This document shows positions 33,470 to 41,859 of a stretch of DNA of 64,000 bases, in pieces. The DNA is from Paenibacillus zeirhizosphaerae (lineage in GTDB: Bacteria; Bacillota; Bacilli; Paenibacillales; Paenibacillaceae). The DNA lies in assembly GCF_030705605.1 (NCBI RefSeq), contig NZ_JAPCKK010000016.1, forward strand, positions 620,001 through 684,000, given 5' to 3'. Position 1 is the first letter of the stretch; every line of letters starts with the position of its first letter. The position numbers were made by a program, and so were the translations under genes. The notes under the pieces are model-generated. The model searched no databases, was not told the DNA's origin, and saw nothing but the letters and a program-made list of their open reading frames with translations.

Positions 33470-36097
33470 TTAAGGTCTACGCCGCAGCTCAACATTGTAA
33501 GCGGTTGCCGTCCCGATGCTCAGCTCGGCTACAGTCGCTTGTCCGTTCACAGTCGTGAATTGTCCAACCGCGTTGCCGTTGAGCAGAATATCGTACGATC
33601 CCGGCTGCAGTCCGGTGAAGGTCACTCTCGTCGTATGGGCTGTTCCGGGCGTCGTACTGGTTAACGAAAAGCGGATATTGCTTTTGCTCTTAGCCACGGT
33701 GGCCGTCGTGTAGATATCGCGCTCCATTGACATGCCCAGCTTTTCGGTGATCAGATTCAGCCGCTGAAACACACCATCCTTCGGTGTGATAACATAGCTG
33801 CCCCCGGCTTCGCTCACCTCACAGCCGTAGCCGTACAAGCCGAAGAGCGGGTCGACCGCCACGTCGGCACTCAAAATTTTGATTGCGCCCCACAAGCCAA
33901 GATCGGCTTCGCCGGACATTCCTCGCCATCCGTTGAATAACGGTCCGCCTCCAACACCAAATGCCCCATAGTTGCCTTTGGTCATCTGATAGGTCCAGGC
34001 TACCGCGCCGATATTAGCCGGGTCAGAGCTGATCTGCCCGGAATTGATCGCGCTGATGTTGCCGAGCTTGGAGGCATAGGTCAGCCGCTGCTCGACCTCA
34101 GGCTTGGCGGAGTGGTTGCGCACCCAGTCATCCATCGCATATCCCTGCAGAGCGACCGTGTACTGGAAGTTCCACCACGGCTCCCCGGTAATCGTCACTG
34201 GCACGGAGTAAAAATACCATAACGGCATATGCCCGCGCGTCGCACGCACCTTGGTGTTGATCTTGTCCATCATCTGCAGGTTGCTGTTCATCTTCGCCAG
34301 CGTGTATACGGATTCCTCACCGGTATTATCGTAATTGTACTCCGAGCCGTACGGGTACGTTGTATTTTTGAAGTTATTGTATTTGGTTGCCATTTTGCTC
34401 ACAAGGTCGTTGGCTTGTGCCGTATAACCCTCATCCCGCAGGGCCTTGATGATGTCAGGTGTCGTCATTTCACCCATCAAACCGGTATTCCAGTTGTAAG
34501 CAACCGGGCCGTCGTAGAGGGCTTTGAAAATATTGTAGGCGCGAAGCAAGTACGTTGTTCGAGGATGAATGTAACTAACCATGCCAGGGTAAAGCTTGGC
34601 AATCTTGTACATGCTGAAATAGGTGTTATACACGTGCGGATAAGCGTATCCCCGGTAAGTCGGCGTCGTATTCGGCTCAGGCATTAAAAAGTCATGAATA
34701 AGATAATCCGAATGATGTCCGTTCATCAGATTGGTCCAAATTGCGGTTTCCAGATACTTGTCCACCGCGGTAATTTCCGAGACAACCGGCTTCTGCACAT
34801 TTTTCTCAGCCAGAAACTGGCCGTGCGTCAGACCCCAATCATCACCCCAGCCCCAATATCCGTTAAAAACATTTCTGCGCGACTTCGTTTGCATCATCCA
34901 GTCATCAAAGACTTTGTCGCGCAAATCACCGGGCACATTCCACTGCTGCTTCTCGACCATAAAAGTCGCATGGCGCTGCAAAGCATCAGCGACCGGCTCG
35001 ATGGCGTAAAATTGCAGCACGGTTTTTTCGCCGTTGCCGTAGTTGACGGTAATGTTATTCTGGCCCAGGCTGCTGAGCCGCAGCGAGTATAAACGGTGAC
35101 CTCCCGCAACGGTGCCAAGCGGAGTAATCGTCGTCTGCGAAGGATACTGTGCAACAACCGACGTGATCGGCTTTTTCGCCCGCAGGCTGAACTTGGCGGT
35201 CTGATCCGTCGGCACGATCATGCCGGGGATGACGGTAACATCAACCAAACCTTCCTCGTACAGCCTGTCTTTTACCGCCTGCTCATTCGCCGCTTTAAAA
35301 AATTTGAACGCATACGTTCTGCTCTCTCCAGGCGCCAGTACAAGGCTCGTATTTGGCAAATAGCCGCGATTAGTGCTCTTGATCACATTGGAATGAATAT
35401 AGAACACCGTCAAGCCTTCAGGCCAGCCGCCCTGATCGGCCGCCCAGGTGCTGCCTGCATGCTCTTCGACACGCCAGTTGTCCATATATTCAAAGCCTGC
35501 ACCAGTGGAGGTGTCGGGTACCATAAGCAGCGTGTTCCCGATTCCGCTGGGTCGCTGAACCGTAATGTAGGAATTGTTGTTGGCCACATTGGAGTGGGTA
35601 ACAACCCGGGTTTCATAAATTTGCTCGTTATTGCCCCCGGACCAGTACTCATTGAACGGCAACGGCAGACCGAAATCTCCGATTTCCAATGCTTGTCCGC
35701 TTGTATTCGTCACCGTGATCGACCAGCGCAAATAATCGCTGGCCAAGGAATAGGATTCATCCACTTTGAAATTGCGAATCCCTTGCGCATTACTAGAGTT
35801 TTGATAGGTCACATTGACGGTGCTGCCGCTCTGACTCATTGTCCGCCCATCGGCGGAACGGCTGCTCCAGGCTGTCGTCCATGCTCCATTATTCAGGCGG
35901 TACGTAAACATCAGCTCACCCAGCCATTGGTGGTCAGATGTATTTTGCTGGGGAGCGTTAACCGCATTCATCACATAGTTGGTTGGAAAGCTGTCACCGA
36001 CGATTTGCAGGTTCGTAATTTCTCCATGATCACCGGTCGTCACCCGAAAATTGCTATTAGAGATAGTATAGACTGCAGCCTTTTTAGGTCCTCTCAT
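33470..36097 (-). CDS. Large DUF5695-like protein, probable carbohydrate-active enzyme
   Basis: 875 residues with no signal peptide. It starts MRGPKKAAVYTISNSNFRVT behind AAAGGAGG. The first half is beta-rich (NFRVTTGDHGEITNLQIVGD, DYLRWSITVTNTSGQALEIG), then helical repeats rich in Trp and Tyr as in (alpha/alpha)6 glycosidases (NGYWGWGDDWGLTHGQFLAE, YPHVYNTYFSMYKIAKLYPG, GYGSEYNYDNTGEESVYTLA-type segments), and a small C-terminal beta domain (TRVTFTGLQPGSYDILLNGN). I recall this set as the DUF5695 group, which has no firmly assigned activity. The architecture suggests a glycoside hydrolase or lyase. No regulator or transporter is adjacent. The lack of an export signal is odd for a protein of this type. 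Confidence 0.6.
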   Translation of the reverse strand: MRGPKKAAVYTISNSNFRVTTGDHGEITNLQIVGDSFPTNYVMNAVNAPQQNTSDHQWLGELMFTYRLNNGAWTTAWSSRSADGRTMSQSGSTVNVTYQNSSNAQGIRNFKVDESYSLASDYLRWSITVTNTSGQALEIGDFGLPLPFNEYWSGGNNEQIYETRVVTHSNVANNNSYITVQRPSGIGNTLLMVPDTSTGAGFEYMDNWRVEEHAGSTWAADQGGWPEGLTVFYIHSNVIKSTNRGYLPNTSLVLAPGESRTYAFKFFKAANEQAVKDRLYEEGLVDVTVIPGMIVPTDQTAKFSLRAKKPITSVVAQYPSQTTITPLGTVAGGHRLYSLRLSSLGQNNITVNYGNGEKTVLQFYAIEPVADALQRHATFMVEKQQWNVPGDLRDKVFDDWMMQTKSRRNVFNGYWGWGDDWGLTHGQFLAEKNVQKPVVSEITAVDKYLETAIWTNLMNGHHSDYLIHDFLMPEPNTTPTYRGYAYPHVYNTYFSMYKIAKLYPGMVSYIHPRTTYLLRAYNIFKALYDGPVAYNWNTGLMGEMTTPDIIKALRDEGYTAQANDLVSKMATKYNNFKNTTYPYGSEYNYDNTGEESVYTLAKMNSNLQMMDKINTKVRATRGHMPLWYFYSVPVTITGEPWWNFQYTVALQGYAMDDWVRNHSAKPEVEQRLTYASKLGNISAINSGQISSDPANIGAVAWTYQMTKGNYGAFGVGGGPLFNGWRGMSGEADLGLWGAIKILSADVAVDPLFGLYGYGCEVSEAGGSYVITPKDGVFQRLNLITEKLGMSMERDIYTTATVAKSKSNIRFSLTSTTPGTAHTTRVTFTGLQPGSYDILLNGNAVGQFTTVNGQATVAELSIGTATAYNVELRRRP

Positions 36098-36459
36098 ACG
36101 CTGTTCCTCCTTTATTTAATTCGGAATGGCCAAAACAGCACTCTTCTGCGAATCTATCCGATTTCGTAAACCACCCTCCTCCTTTCAGGAAGTAGGTAAA
36201 CATTTTCTTAAATCGGTTTAAAAAATGATTTCTTGAAGGGCCCTCCTCTCTACAAATCTATTATATGAAATTTCACAAGATTGGAAATAAATACCTGACC
36301 CATTCCGCTCATGGTGATGTCCCTGCCTAAAAGAGGCTTGACGAGAAGACTGAGGCCAATTTACGCTATAAATTGAAATTGATCTTCATACTAATATGAA
36401 GATTCTCTTTAATGGAATATAAAAACTCTTGCGTCTGGCCGCCGATAGGAGAGTCGAAA
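36098..36459. other. Divergent control region, no gene
   Basis: It contains the ribosome binding site of the minus-strand gene at its left end and AT-rich sequence with two similar stretches (TAAATCGGTTTAAAAAATGA around 36210). No convincing promoter pair, operator or RNA element was recognised. Confidence 0.4.
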
Positions 36460-36837
36460 TTGAATAAACGCGAAATACATAACCAAGAAATCGCCTTCAC
36501 CATAAGAACAGCTACCCCTGAAGATGCGGAACAGCTATCCGAATTAAGATTGCGGATTGATGGCGAGACCGAGTATCTGGACAGGGAACCGGGAGAGGCT
36601 TTTATCGACGTTACGGGTTTCAAACAGTTGATTAAAGCAGACATAGAGAAACCACGAAACTTGTTTTTGGTAGTCGAGGTTGATGGACGGATCGTCGGAT
36701 TTCCCAGATGCGAAGGCAATGATTTAAAACGGCTTTCTCATAAAGTGGAATTTGGAGTTTGTGTGCTGAAGAACGATAAGCTGCTGGCTGACGGCAGGTT
36801 TTATAATACGGTGGTTATGGGCAGATTCAGAGCATGA
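36460..36837 (+). pseudogene. Truncated GNAT acetyltransferase
   Basis: TTG at 36460 follows ATAGGAGAG at good spacing. The 125-residue frame shows the N-terminal half of a GNAT protein: FTIRTATPEDAEQLSELRLR, FLVVEVDGRIVGFPRCEGND, and RLSHKVEFGVCVLK at the point where the acetyl-CoA loop (Q/RxxGxG/A) should follow. Instead an unrelated tail (NDKLLADGRFYNTVVMGRFR) ends it. The catalytic site is therefore missing and the gene is very likely inactive, formed by a deletion. Confidence 0.6.
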
Positions 36838-37088
36838 AATATAGAGTAACTGATACTTACGTATATGTACTCGATTTTCCCGATGTAATGTGTTTCCCAA
36901 GGCCAACAAAAAACCACGAGGATTTACAACAATTAGTCGACACTTGTTTAACCTATCAAATAGCAAGTCCTGATGATTTTGAATCTTTCAACCACTATGC
37001 AGTAACCGTACCTTCAGATGGCGGTAAATTCTATACACAGGATTCTCTCAACCCTGTCTTAAAGCTGGTCAACGAGAATAAACTATAG
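36834..37088 (+). CDS. Unrecognised small protein (84 aa)
   Basis: ATG at 36834 overlaps the stop of the truncated GNAT gene by 4 bases (ATGA). The product starts MKYRVTDTYVYVLDFPDVMC and contains NHEDLQQLVDTCLTY and DDFESFNHYAVTVPSDGGKF. It is acidic, soluble and about 84 residues. No good ribosome binding site is visible, so translation may depend on coupling to the upstream frame. I do not recognise it. A perfect terminator follows 8 bp after the stop, which supports a real gene. Confidence 0.5.
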   Translation: MKYRVTDTYVYVLDFPDVMCFPRPTKNHEDLQQLVDTCLTYQIASPDDFESFNHYAVTVPSDGGKFYTQDSLNPVLKLVNENKL

Positions 37089-37095
37089 ACAACAG

Positions 37096-37136
37096 AAAAA
37101 GAGCTCTGCCAGCGTTTAAACAACAGAGCTCTTTTT
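37096..37136. terminator. Bidirectional terminator
   Basis: AAAAAGAGCTCTG (37096-37108) and CAGAGCTCTTTTT (37124-37136) are exact complements, giving T-runs on both strands. It serves the small gene at 36834 and the operon ending at 37213. Confidence 0.9.
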
Positions 37137-37212
37137 GTGGACACGATATCCTGAATACAAGTAACTTTCTCACTGTTTTTGACCTTTTTATAAATTCATG
37201 TCAAAGGCATTT

Positions 37213-38250
37213 TCAATTATTGTCCTGCACCGCTTTCCGCACATAAAACCTGCTGCTTTCCTCCCAGATCTCCCCCGGCTGCAGACTGAATACGCCAATC
37301 TCATCAGCTCGCAAATCAACATTAGGGCCGTTGACCAAATTGGTCTGAGGCTCCGGACAGAAAAATCCCTCCTGCGCTCTATTGTTCCAGATCATCCATT
37401 GTTTATACGAGTTTCCAACATCATAGACCAGCGTAATTCCCCTCACTGTATCGTGCAGTTCCATCCGGTTGCGCCCGTTTTGCGGCACGGCGGTGTAATG
37501 GTTATCCATGTCCGCAAAGAAAGGATAGACGCCGCTGTCACGCATCTGCTCCTCCTCCGGCGTAAGCGGCTGAAACTGCGTCGTCGGCAGCATACGGCCG
37601 TCCAGTTCCCACCGCTGTCCGACCGTCAGCTTCAGCTTATAGTCCCGCGCCGAACCCTCTGCAACAAACGGCGCGTTCACGGATATGTGAAATGCCAGCA
37701 GGCACGGCATCACGGTATTGCCATGATTGCGAACCCTCACATACTGCATAAGACCATCGCTGCTAAGCGAATAACGCAAGGTGATGCTGAAGTGAAAAGG
37801 AAAGACCGCGTATACCGGATGGCTTTCATCGATCATAATCGAGACAGATACAAAGCTTTCCAGTCCGGTCTGTCCATATTCATCTACAGTCCACGGTATG
37901 TTGTACAGAAAGCCGTGCAGATGGTTGCCTGTCTCCTCTTCATTGACAGGAAGCTGCAGTGTTCGCCCATCCCAGGCGAACCGCCCGTCCTCATAACGAT
38001 TCGGCGGAAACAGCACCGGGATGCCGTGAATCATCGGCCTTGCCTTGAAGGCCTCCATCTCCTCCGGTGCCGGTTCATGCAGGAAACAGCACAACAGCTC
38101 CTGATCGCGGAAGGCAACCAGATTGCCGCCGATCTGCGGAAGCATCACCGCCTCGTAAGGACCGTAGCGCAGCCAAACCGCTTTTTCCCCTTGATATTCG
38201 TCTTCCCAAGCTGCGTTAGTGAACGGGTGGGGATATTCTACTTTTTGCAT
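37213..38250 (-). CDS. Aldose 1-epimerase family protein
   Basis: 345 residues, cytoplasmic, all-beta. It contains MIHGIPVLFPPNRYEDGRFA, ETGNHLHGFLYNIPW (with catalytic-type His), LAFHISVNAPFV and GFFCPEPQTNLVNGPNV (Glu of EPQT in the position of the epimerase base). This fits galactose mutarotase/aldose epimerase proteins, which interconvert sugar anomers. It is the last gene of the transporter-GH2 operon, 44 bp after the GH2 gene, and would prepare the released monosaccharide for metabolism. Confidence 0.85.
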   Translation of the reverse strand: MQKVEYPHPFTNAAWEDEYQGEKAVWLRYGPYEAVMLPQIGGNLVAFRDQELLCCFLHEPAPEEMEAFKARPMIHGIPVLFPPNRYEDGRFAWDGRTLQLPVNEEETGNHLHGFLYNIPWTVDEYGQTGLESFVSVSIMIDESHPVYAVFPFHFSITLRYSLSSDGLMQYVRVRNHGNTVMPCLLAFHISVNAPFVAEGSARDYKLKLTVGQRWELDGRMLPTTQFQPLTPEEEQMRDSGVYPFFADMDNHYTAVPQNGRNRMELHDTVRGITLVYDVGNSYKQWMIWNNRAQEGFFCPEPQTNLVNGPNVDLRADEIGVFSLQPGEIWEESSRFYVRKAVQDNN

Positions 38251-38294
38251 CGGGATCAGCTCCTATTATCTAAAAATCTGTGTACATGCTCAGC

Positions 38295-40055
38295 TTAAGC
38301 CAAGTTAATCTCCCGAATCACCTCAAGCGGCACCTTAGGCTGGCGGTCTTCCGTCAGCAGCCCGTTGACCTCCTGCTGCACATCAGTTAGCTGTGTATAA
38401 CAATAACCCGCGAGATAAGGAGTCGCCTTAATCGCTCCGGTGATGGCACGAAAGCGTTCGATGAAGGCCTCCTCGGAATCCACCTGGTTCCCGTATCCCC
38501 AACCTTTATCCGTCTGGAACGCAATGCCGCCGAATTCGCTGATGATGATCGGCTGTCCCCGATAGGCGTATCCTTCCGCAAACGCACGCTTCCATTGATT
38601 AAAGGAGATTTGGTTGTTAACAATACTCTCCTTGTCCTGATACCGCTCCAGGAACTCTGCGCCCTTTTCCACATAATCATGCAGAGTCAAAATATCCGAG
38701 ACGGTGTGCTCCCATCCGTCATTGGTGACGACAGGACGGTACGGATCAATCGCCTTCGTAAGATGATAGATGCCTTGTGTGAACTGCTGCTGCCGCACAT
38801 CATGGGCAATGGTTGGTATGCCCCATGATTCATTAAACGGCACCCAAGTGATGATGCTTGGATGATTGTACTGCTGCGGCACAATCTCCAGCCATTCCCT
38901 TGTAAAGCGGCTGACCGCATCGTCATTAAATTCGAAGGTAGCCGCCATTTCCGACCAGACCAGCATGCCCTTCACATCACACCAGTATAAAAAGCGCGGA
39001 TCCTCCAGCTTCATATGTTTACGGAGCCCGTTATAGCCCATCTCCGCCGTTTTATCGATATCCTCAATAAGCGCTTCCTCGGATGGAGGAGTCAGGTGGC
39101 TGTCCGGCCAATAGCCCTGATCCAGAATTAGCCGTTGATAGAGCGGGGCGTTATTCAGCAGAATCTGCCCGTTCTCAATCGATATTTTCCGCATACCAAA
39201 ATAGGAGGACACCCGGTCGCGCTCCTGCTCACCCTCATACAAAACAAACTGCACATCGTACAGGTTTGGCGATTCCGGCGACCACAAGCTTTGCTTCCAC
39301 GGACCGCCTGCCTCATGAAGCACATTGACCTCCACCGTGATCCAGGACCTGTCGGCAGACAGGCTAACGGTTCTTACAGGCTGTCCCTTCAGTTCAATGG
39401 CCGCCTCCAGACGCAAATTCTTCTTGTCTTCAATGCCCTTGAGCTGGAAATCAAAACGGATCATATGGCGGTCGATATCAGGCGTCATTTTGACCGCCTC
39501 AATTCTTGCCTCGTTCACATGCTCGATCCACACACTTTTCCAAATTCCCGTGCTCTGCACATAAAAGCATTCAAAATTTTGCTCCACCCAGCGCTGTTTT
39601 CCCCGTGGCTGCGTACAGCTCTGGCTGTCCTGCACCTCAAGCACGAGATTGTTTTCCGCGCCGTATTTAATATATGGCGTTATGTCGAACGAAAACGCCG
39701 CATATGCACCTTCATGTTCTCCGGCAAGCACACCGTTCACCCAGCATTTCGCTTTATAGTCCACGCCCTGAAAGTGCAAAATCGTCCTTTTGGCTGCCAC
39801 CTCCTGCGGGATCACTACACTTCTACGATACCAGACCTGCGGATGGAAGGTCTCGATCCCGATGCCGCTCGCTTTTGTTTCATAGGTAAATGGCACGATA
39901 ATTTTTTGCCCTTCCGGAAATTGCTTGAACCACTGCTCCGTTTCCCCAATCCTTTCATCATCGAAGCAAAAGTCCCATTGTCCGTTCAAATCCAACCATT
40001 CCTTGCGCACAAATTGCGGCCTCGGATAATCTTTGATATAAGCTTTTGTAGTCAT
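38295..40055 (-). CDS. Glycoside hydrolase family 2 protein (beta-galactosidase/beta-glucuronidase type)
   Basis: 586 residues, cytoplasmic. The N-terminal sugar-binding jelly roll (RKEWLDLNGQWDFCFDDERI, HFQGVDYKAKCWVNGVLAGE, GAYAAFSFDITPYI) is followed by an Ig-like domain and a TIM barrel with RKHMKLEDPRFLYWCDVKGM, WVPFNESWGIPT (acid/base Glu at about 408) and IISEFGGIAF (nucleophile Glu at about 504). Short GH2 proteins of this layout hydrolyse beta-galactosides, beta-glucuronides or related plant oligosaccharides; the sequence alone does not decide. It lies 34 bp after the permease gene in one operon, so the substrate arrives through that transporter. Confidence 0.9.
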   Translation of the reverse strand: MTTKAYIKDYPRPQFVRKEWLDLNGQWDFCFDDERIGETEQWFKQFPEGQKIIVPFTYETKASGIGIETFHPQVWYRRSVVIPQEVAAKRTILHFQGVDYKAKCWVNGVLAGEHEGAYAAFSFDITPYIKYGAENNLVLEVQDSQSCTQPRGKQRWVEQNFECFYVQSTGIWKSVWIEHVNEARIEAVKMTPDIDRHMIRFDFQLKGIEDKKNLRLEAAIELKGQPVRTVSLSADRSWITVEVNVLHEAGGPWKQSLWSPESPNLYDVQFVLYEGEQERDRVSSYFGMRKISIENGQILLNNAPLYQRLILDQGYWPDSHLTPPSEEALIEDIDKTAEMGYNGLRKHMKLEDPRFLYWCDVKGMLVWSEMAATFEFNDDAVSRFTREWLEIVPQQYNHPSIITWVPFNESWGIPTIAHDVRQQQFTQGIYHLTKAIDPYRPVVTNDGWEHTVSDILTLHDYVEKGAEFLERYQDKESIVNNQISFNQWKRAFAEGYAYRGQPIIISEFGGIAFQTDKGWGYGNQVDSEEAFIERFRAITGAIKATPYLAGYCYTQLTDVQQEVNGLLTEDRQPKVPLEVIREINLA

Positions 40056-40089
40056 ACGGTTTCCACCTATCCCTTTGATTTATTTAAGC

Positions 40090-40896
40090 TCATCCCTTGA
40101 TGCCGGACATGCTGATTCCTTTTACGATCTGCTTTTCAAAAATAATGAACAAGATAATGATAGGCACAGAAGCAATCGCGTTGATCACCATCGGTTTAAC
40201 GTAATCCTCCGAGTATTGGCCCATCAGTGTGGGAATCCCCATCGGCAGCGTAAACAAATTGTCGTCCGTAATGGACAGGAACGGCCACAGAAAGTTGTTC
40301 CACGAACCGATAAAGGTCAGAATCGCCATCGAAGCCATGGCCGGGCGGGTCAAGGGCAGCATAATGCTCGTGAAAATCCTCCAGATGCCGCCGCCGTCAA
40401 TTTGTACACTCTCCAGTAAATCATTGGGGACGCCGTCGAAGAAGCTTTTGAGCACAATGACAGCCACCGGAGAGGCCAGCATCGGAATAATGAGCCCGCT
40501 GTATGAATTCAGTAAATCCAGATCCTTCGCAACCTGATAGAGCGGAATAATGGTCGCTTCTCCGGGAATCAGCAGCCCGCCAAGGATGAAGAAGAACATC
40601 CACGTACGGTAACGAAACGGCACCTTGGACAGGGCAAATCCCGCCATGGCCGCGAAAACAACGGTCAGCACTGTGACCACCACGGCTACCAGCAAGCTGT
40701 TGACCGTCCACTGGGACAGTTTGGTGGTCGTCAATACTTCCTGATAAACGGCCAGCGAATACGGAGGTTTGAACCAGTCCAGTACGGTGATAATCTTCAT
40801 GCCTTCTTCCTTGACGGATACGACCAGCATCCAGACGAGCGGAGCCGCGAAAAAAAGCGCCATGATCGCGGAGCCTGTACGATACAGCCATTTCAT
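40090..40896 (-). CDS. Carbohydrate ABC transporter permease, MalG type
   Basis: 268 residues with six membrane helices. MKWLYRTGSAIMALFFAAPL starts helix 1. The coupling loop facing the ATPase is NDLLESVQIDGGGIWRIFTS (EAA motif, degenerate here as LLESVQIDG). FIGSWNNFLWPF is a usual MalG-family element. Its start codon shares one base with the stop of the upstream permease, showing translational coupling. No ATPase is encoded, so a shared MsmX-type ATPase must supply energy. Confidence 0.93.
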   Translation of the reverse strand: MKWLYRTGSAIMALFFAAPLVWMLVVSVKEEGMKIITVLDWFKPPYSLAVYQEVLTTTKLSQWTVNSLLVAVVVTVLTVVFAAMAGFALSKVPFRYRTWMFFFILGGLLIPGEATIIPLYQVAKDLDLLNSYSGLIIPMLASPVAVIVLKSFFDGVPNDLLESVQIDGGGIWRIFTSIMLPLTRPAMASMAILTFIGSWNNFLWPFLSITDDNLFTLPMGIPTLMGQYSEDYVKPMVINAIASVPIIILFIIFEKQIVKGISMSGIKG

Positions 40897-41786
40897 CAGC
40901 TTTCCGCTCCTTTCCTGTTATTGATCCAGTATTGCAGCGCGGACAGCACCAGCAAAATGACGAACAAAATATAGGACATGGTCGCGGCATAACCCAAATT
41001 GTTGTTCTTAAATCCAGTCTGATAGATCAACTGGATGATCGGACGTGTTTGGTCCAGCGGACCGCCGCCTGTAATGACATAAATTTGCATAAATACTTTG
41101 AATGAAGCGATAATCTGCAGCATCGTAATCGTTTTGGTCAGCGGCGTCAGATACGGCAGCGTAATCCGCCAAAAGATTTGCGTATCGCTCGCACCGTCCA
41201 GCCTTGCCGCTTCGTAAATCTCGTCCGGTATTTCCTGCATAGCCGACAGATACAAAATAAAGTTAAAACCGACCGTCCACCACAGGGTGACTATCGTAAT
41301 AACGACCCACGCCAGCCCCGTTTCCGTCAGCCAGAAGATTTCTGATTCCCCGGGCAATAACCCAATGAAATGCAGTGTTGAGTTCACAAGTCCGGTGTAA
41401 GGCTGAAAGACGAATAAGCCCAGATAAGCTGCGACGGCAACAGAAAGCACGCTAGGTATAAAAAAGATAATGCGGTAGAATTTCTGCAAAACCGATTTCC
41501 GGTTGGCAATGAGGGCCAGTAGAATGGACAGTATGATCATCGTTGGCGTGCTTAAGATCACGAAAAAGGTTGAGTGCCACAACGCCTCCCAGACCTCTCT
41601 GTCCTGCAGCGCCTTGCGGAAGTTGTCGAGTCCGACAAAACCCATTTTGCGGATCAATGTCCATTTGTAAAAGGTCATCTCAACGCCCTTAATCATCGGC
41701 CAGATCGTAAACAAAATGTACACGATCAGGAATGGAAGCAGGAATAAAAGCGCCTGCAGGTCTGCTCTCCATTTTTTGATTTTCAT
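40896..41786 (-). CDS. Carbohydrate ABC transporter permease, MalF type
   Basis: About 296 residues from ATG at 41786, preceded by AAAGGGGG; a longer frame starting at 41810 would place that site inside the gene. There are six membrane helices; the N-terminal region LLFLLPFLIVYILFTIWPMI and the coupling motif YEAARLDGASDTQIFWRITL are typical of CUT1 permeases. It pairs with the MalG-type protein encoded next. It lies 73 bp after the solute-binding protein gene. Confidence 0.93.
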   Translation of the reverse strand: MKIKKWRADLQALLFLLPFLIVYILFTIWPMIKGVEMTFYKWTLIRKMGFVGLDNFRKALQDREVWEALWHSTFFVILSTPTMIILSILLALIANRKSVLQKFYRIIFFIPSVLSVAVAAYLGLFVFQPYTGLVNSTLHFIGLLPGESEIFWLTETGLAWVVITIVTLWWTVGFNFILYLSAMQEIPDEIYEAARLDGASDTQIFWRITLPYLTPLTKTITMLQIIASFKVFMQIYVITGGGPLDQTRPIIQLIYQTGFKNNNLGYAATMSYILFVILLVLSALQYWINNRKGAES

Positions 41787-41859
41787 ATGTGCGTCCCCCT
41801 TTGTTGGCACGCAAGCCGACGGATCAGCATCCGGCGGCTTATGTGATCCGCCTGCCTTA

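Noticed and set aside
35096-36169. Plus-strand open frame of 357 codons opposite the DUF5695-like gene
   Set aside because: Antisense to a frame with clear protein character and a good ribosome binding site; its own sequence has no domain features.
36181-36240. Possible cre site upstream of the DUF5695-like gene
   Set aside because: The best match (around GAAAATGTTTACC) agrees at only 11 of 14 positions and lacks the central CG.
37198-38298. Plus-strand open frame of 366 codons opposite the aldose epimerase gene
   Set aside because: Antisense shadow; the minus-strand gene has family motifs and operon context.
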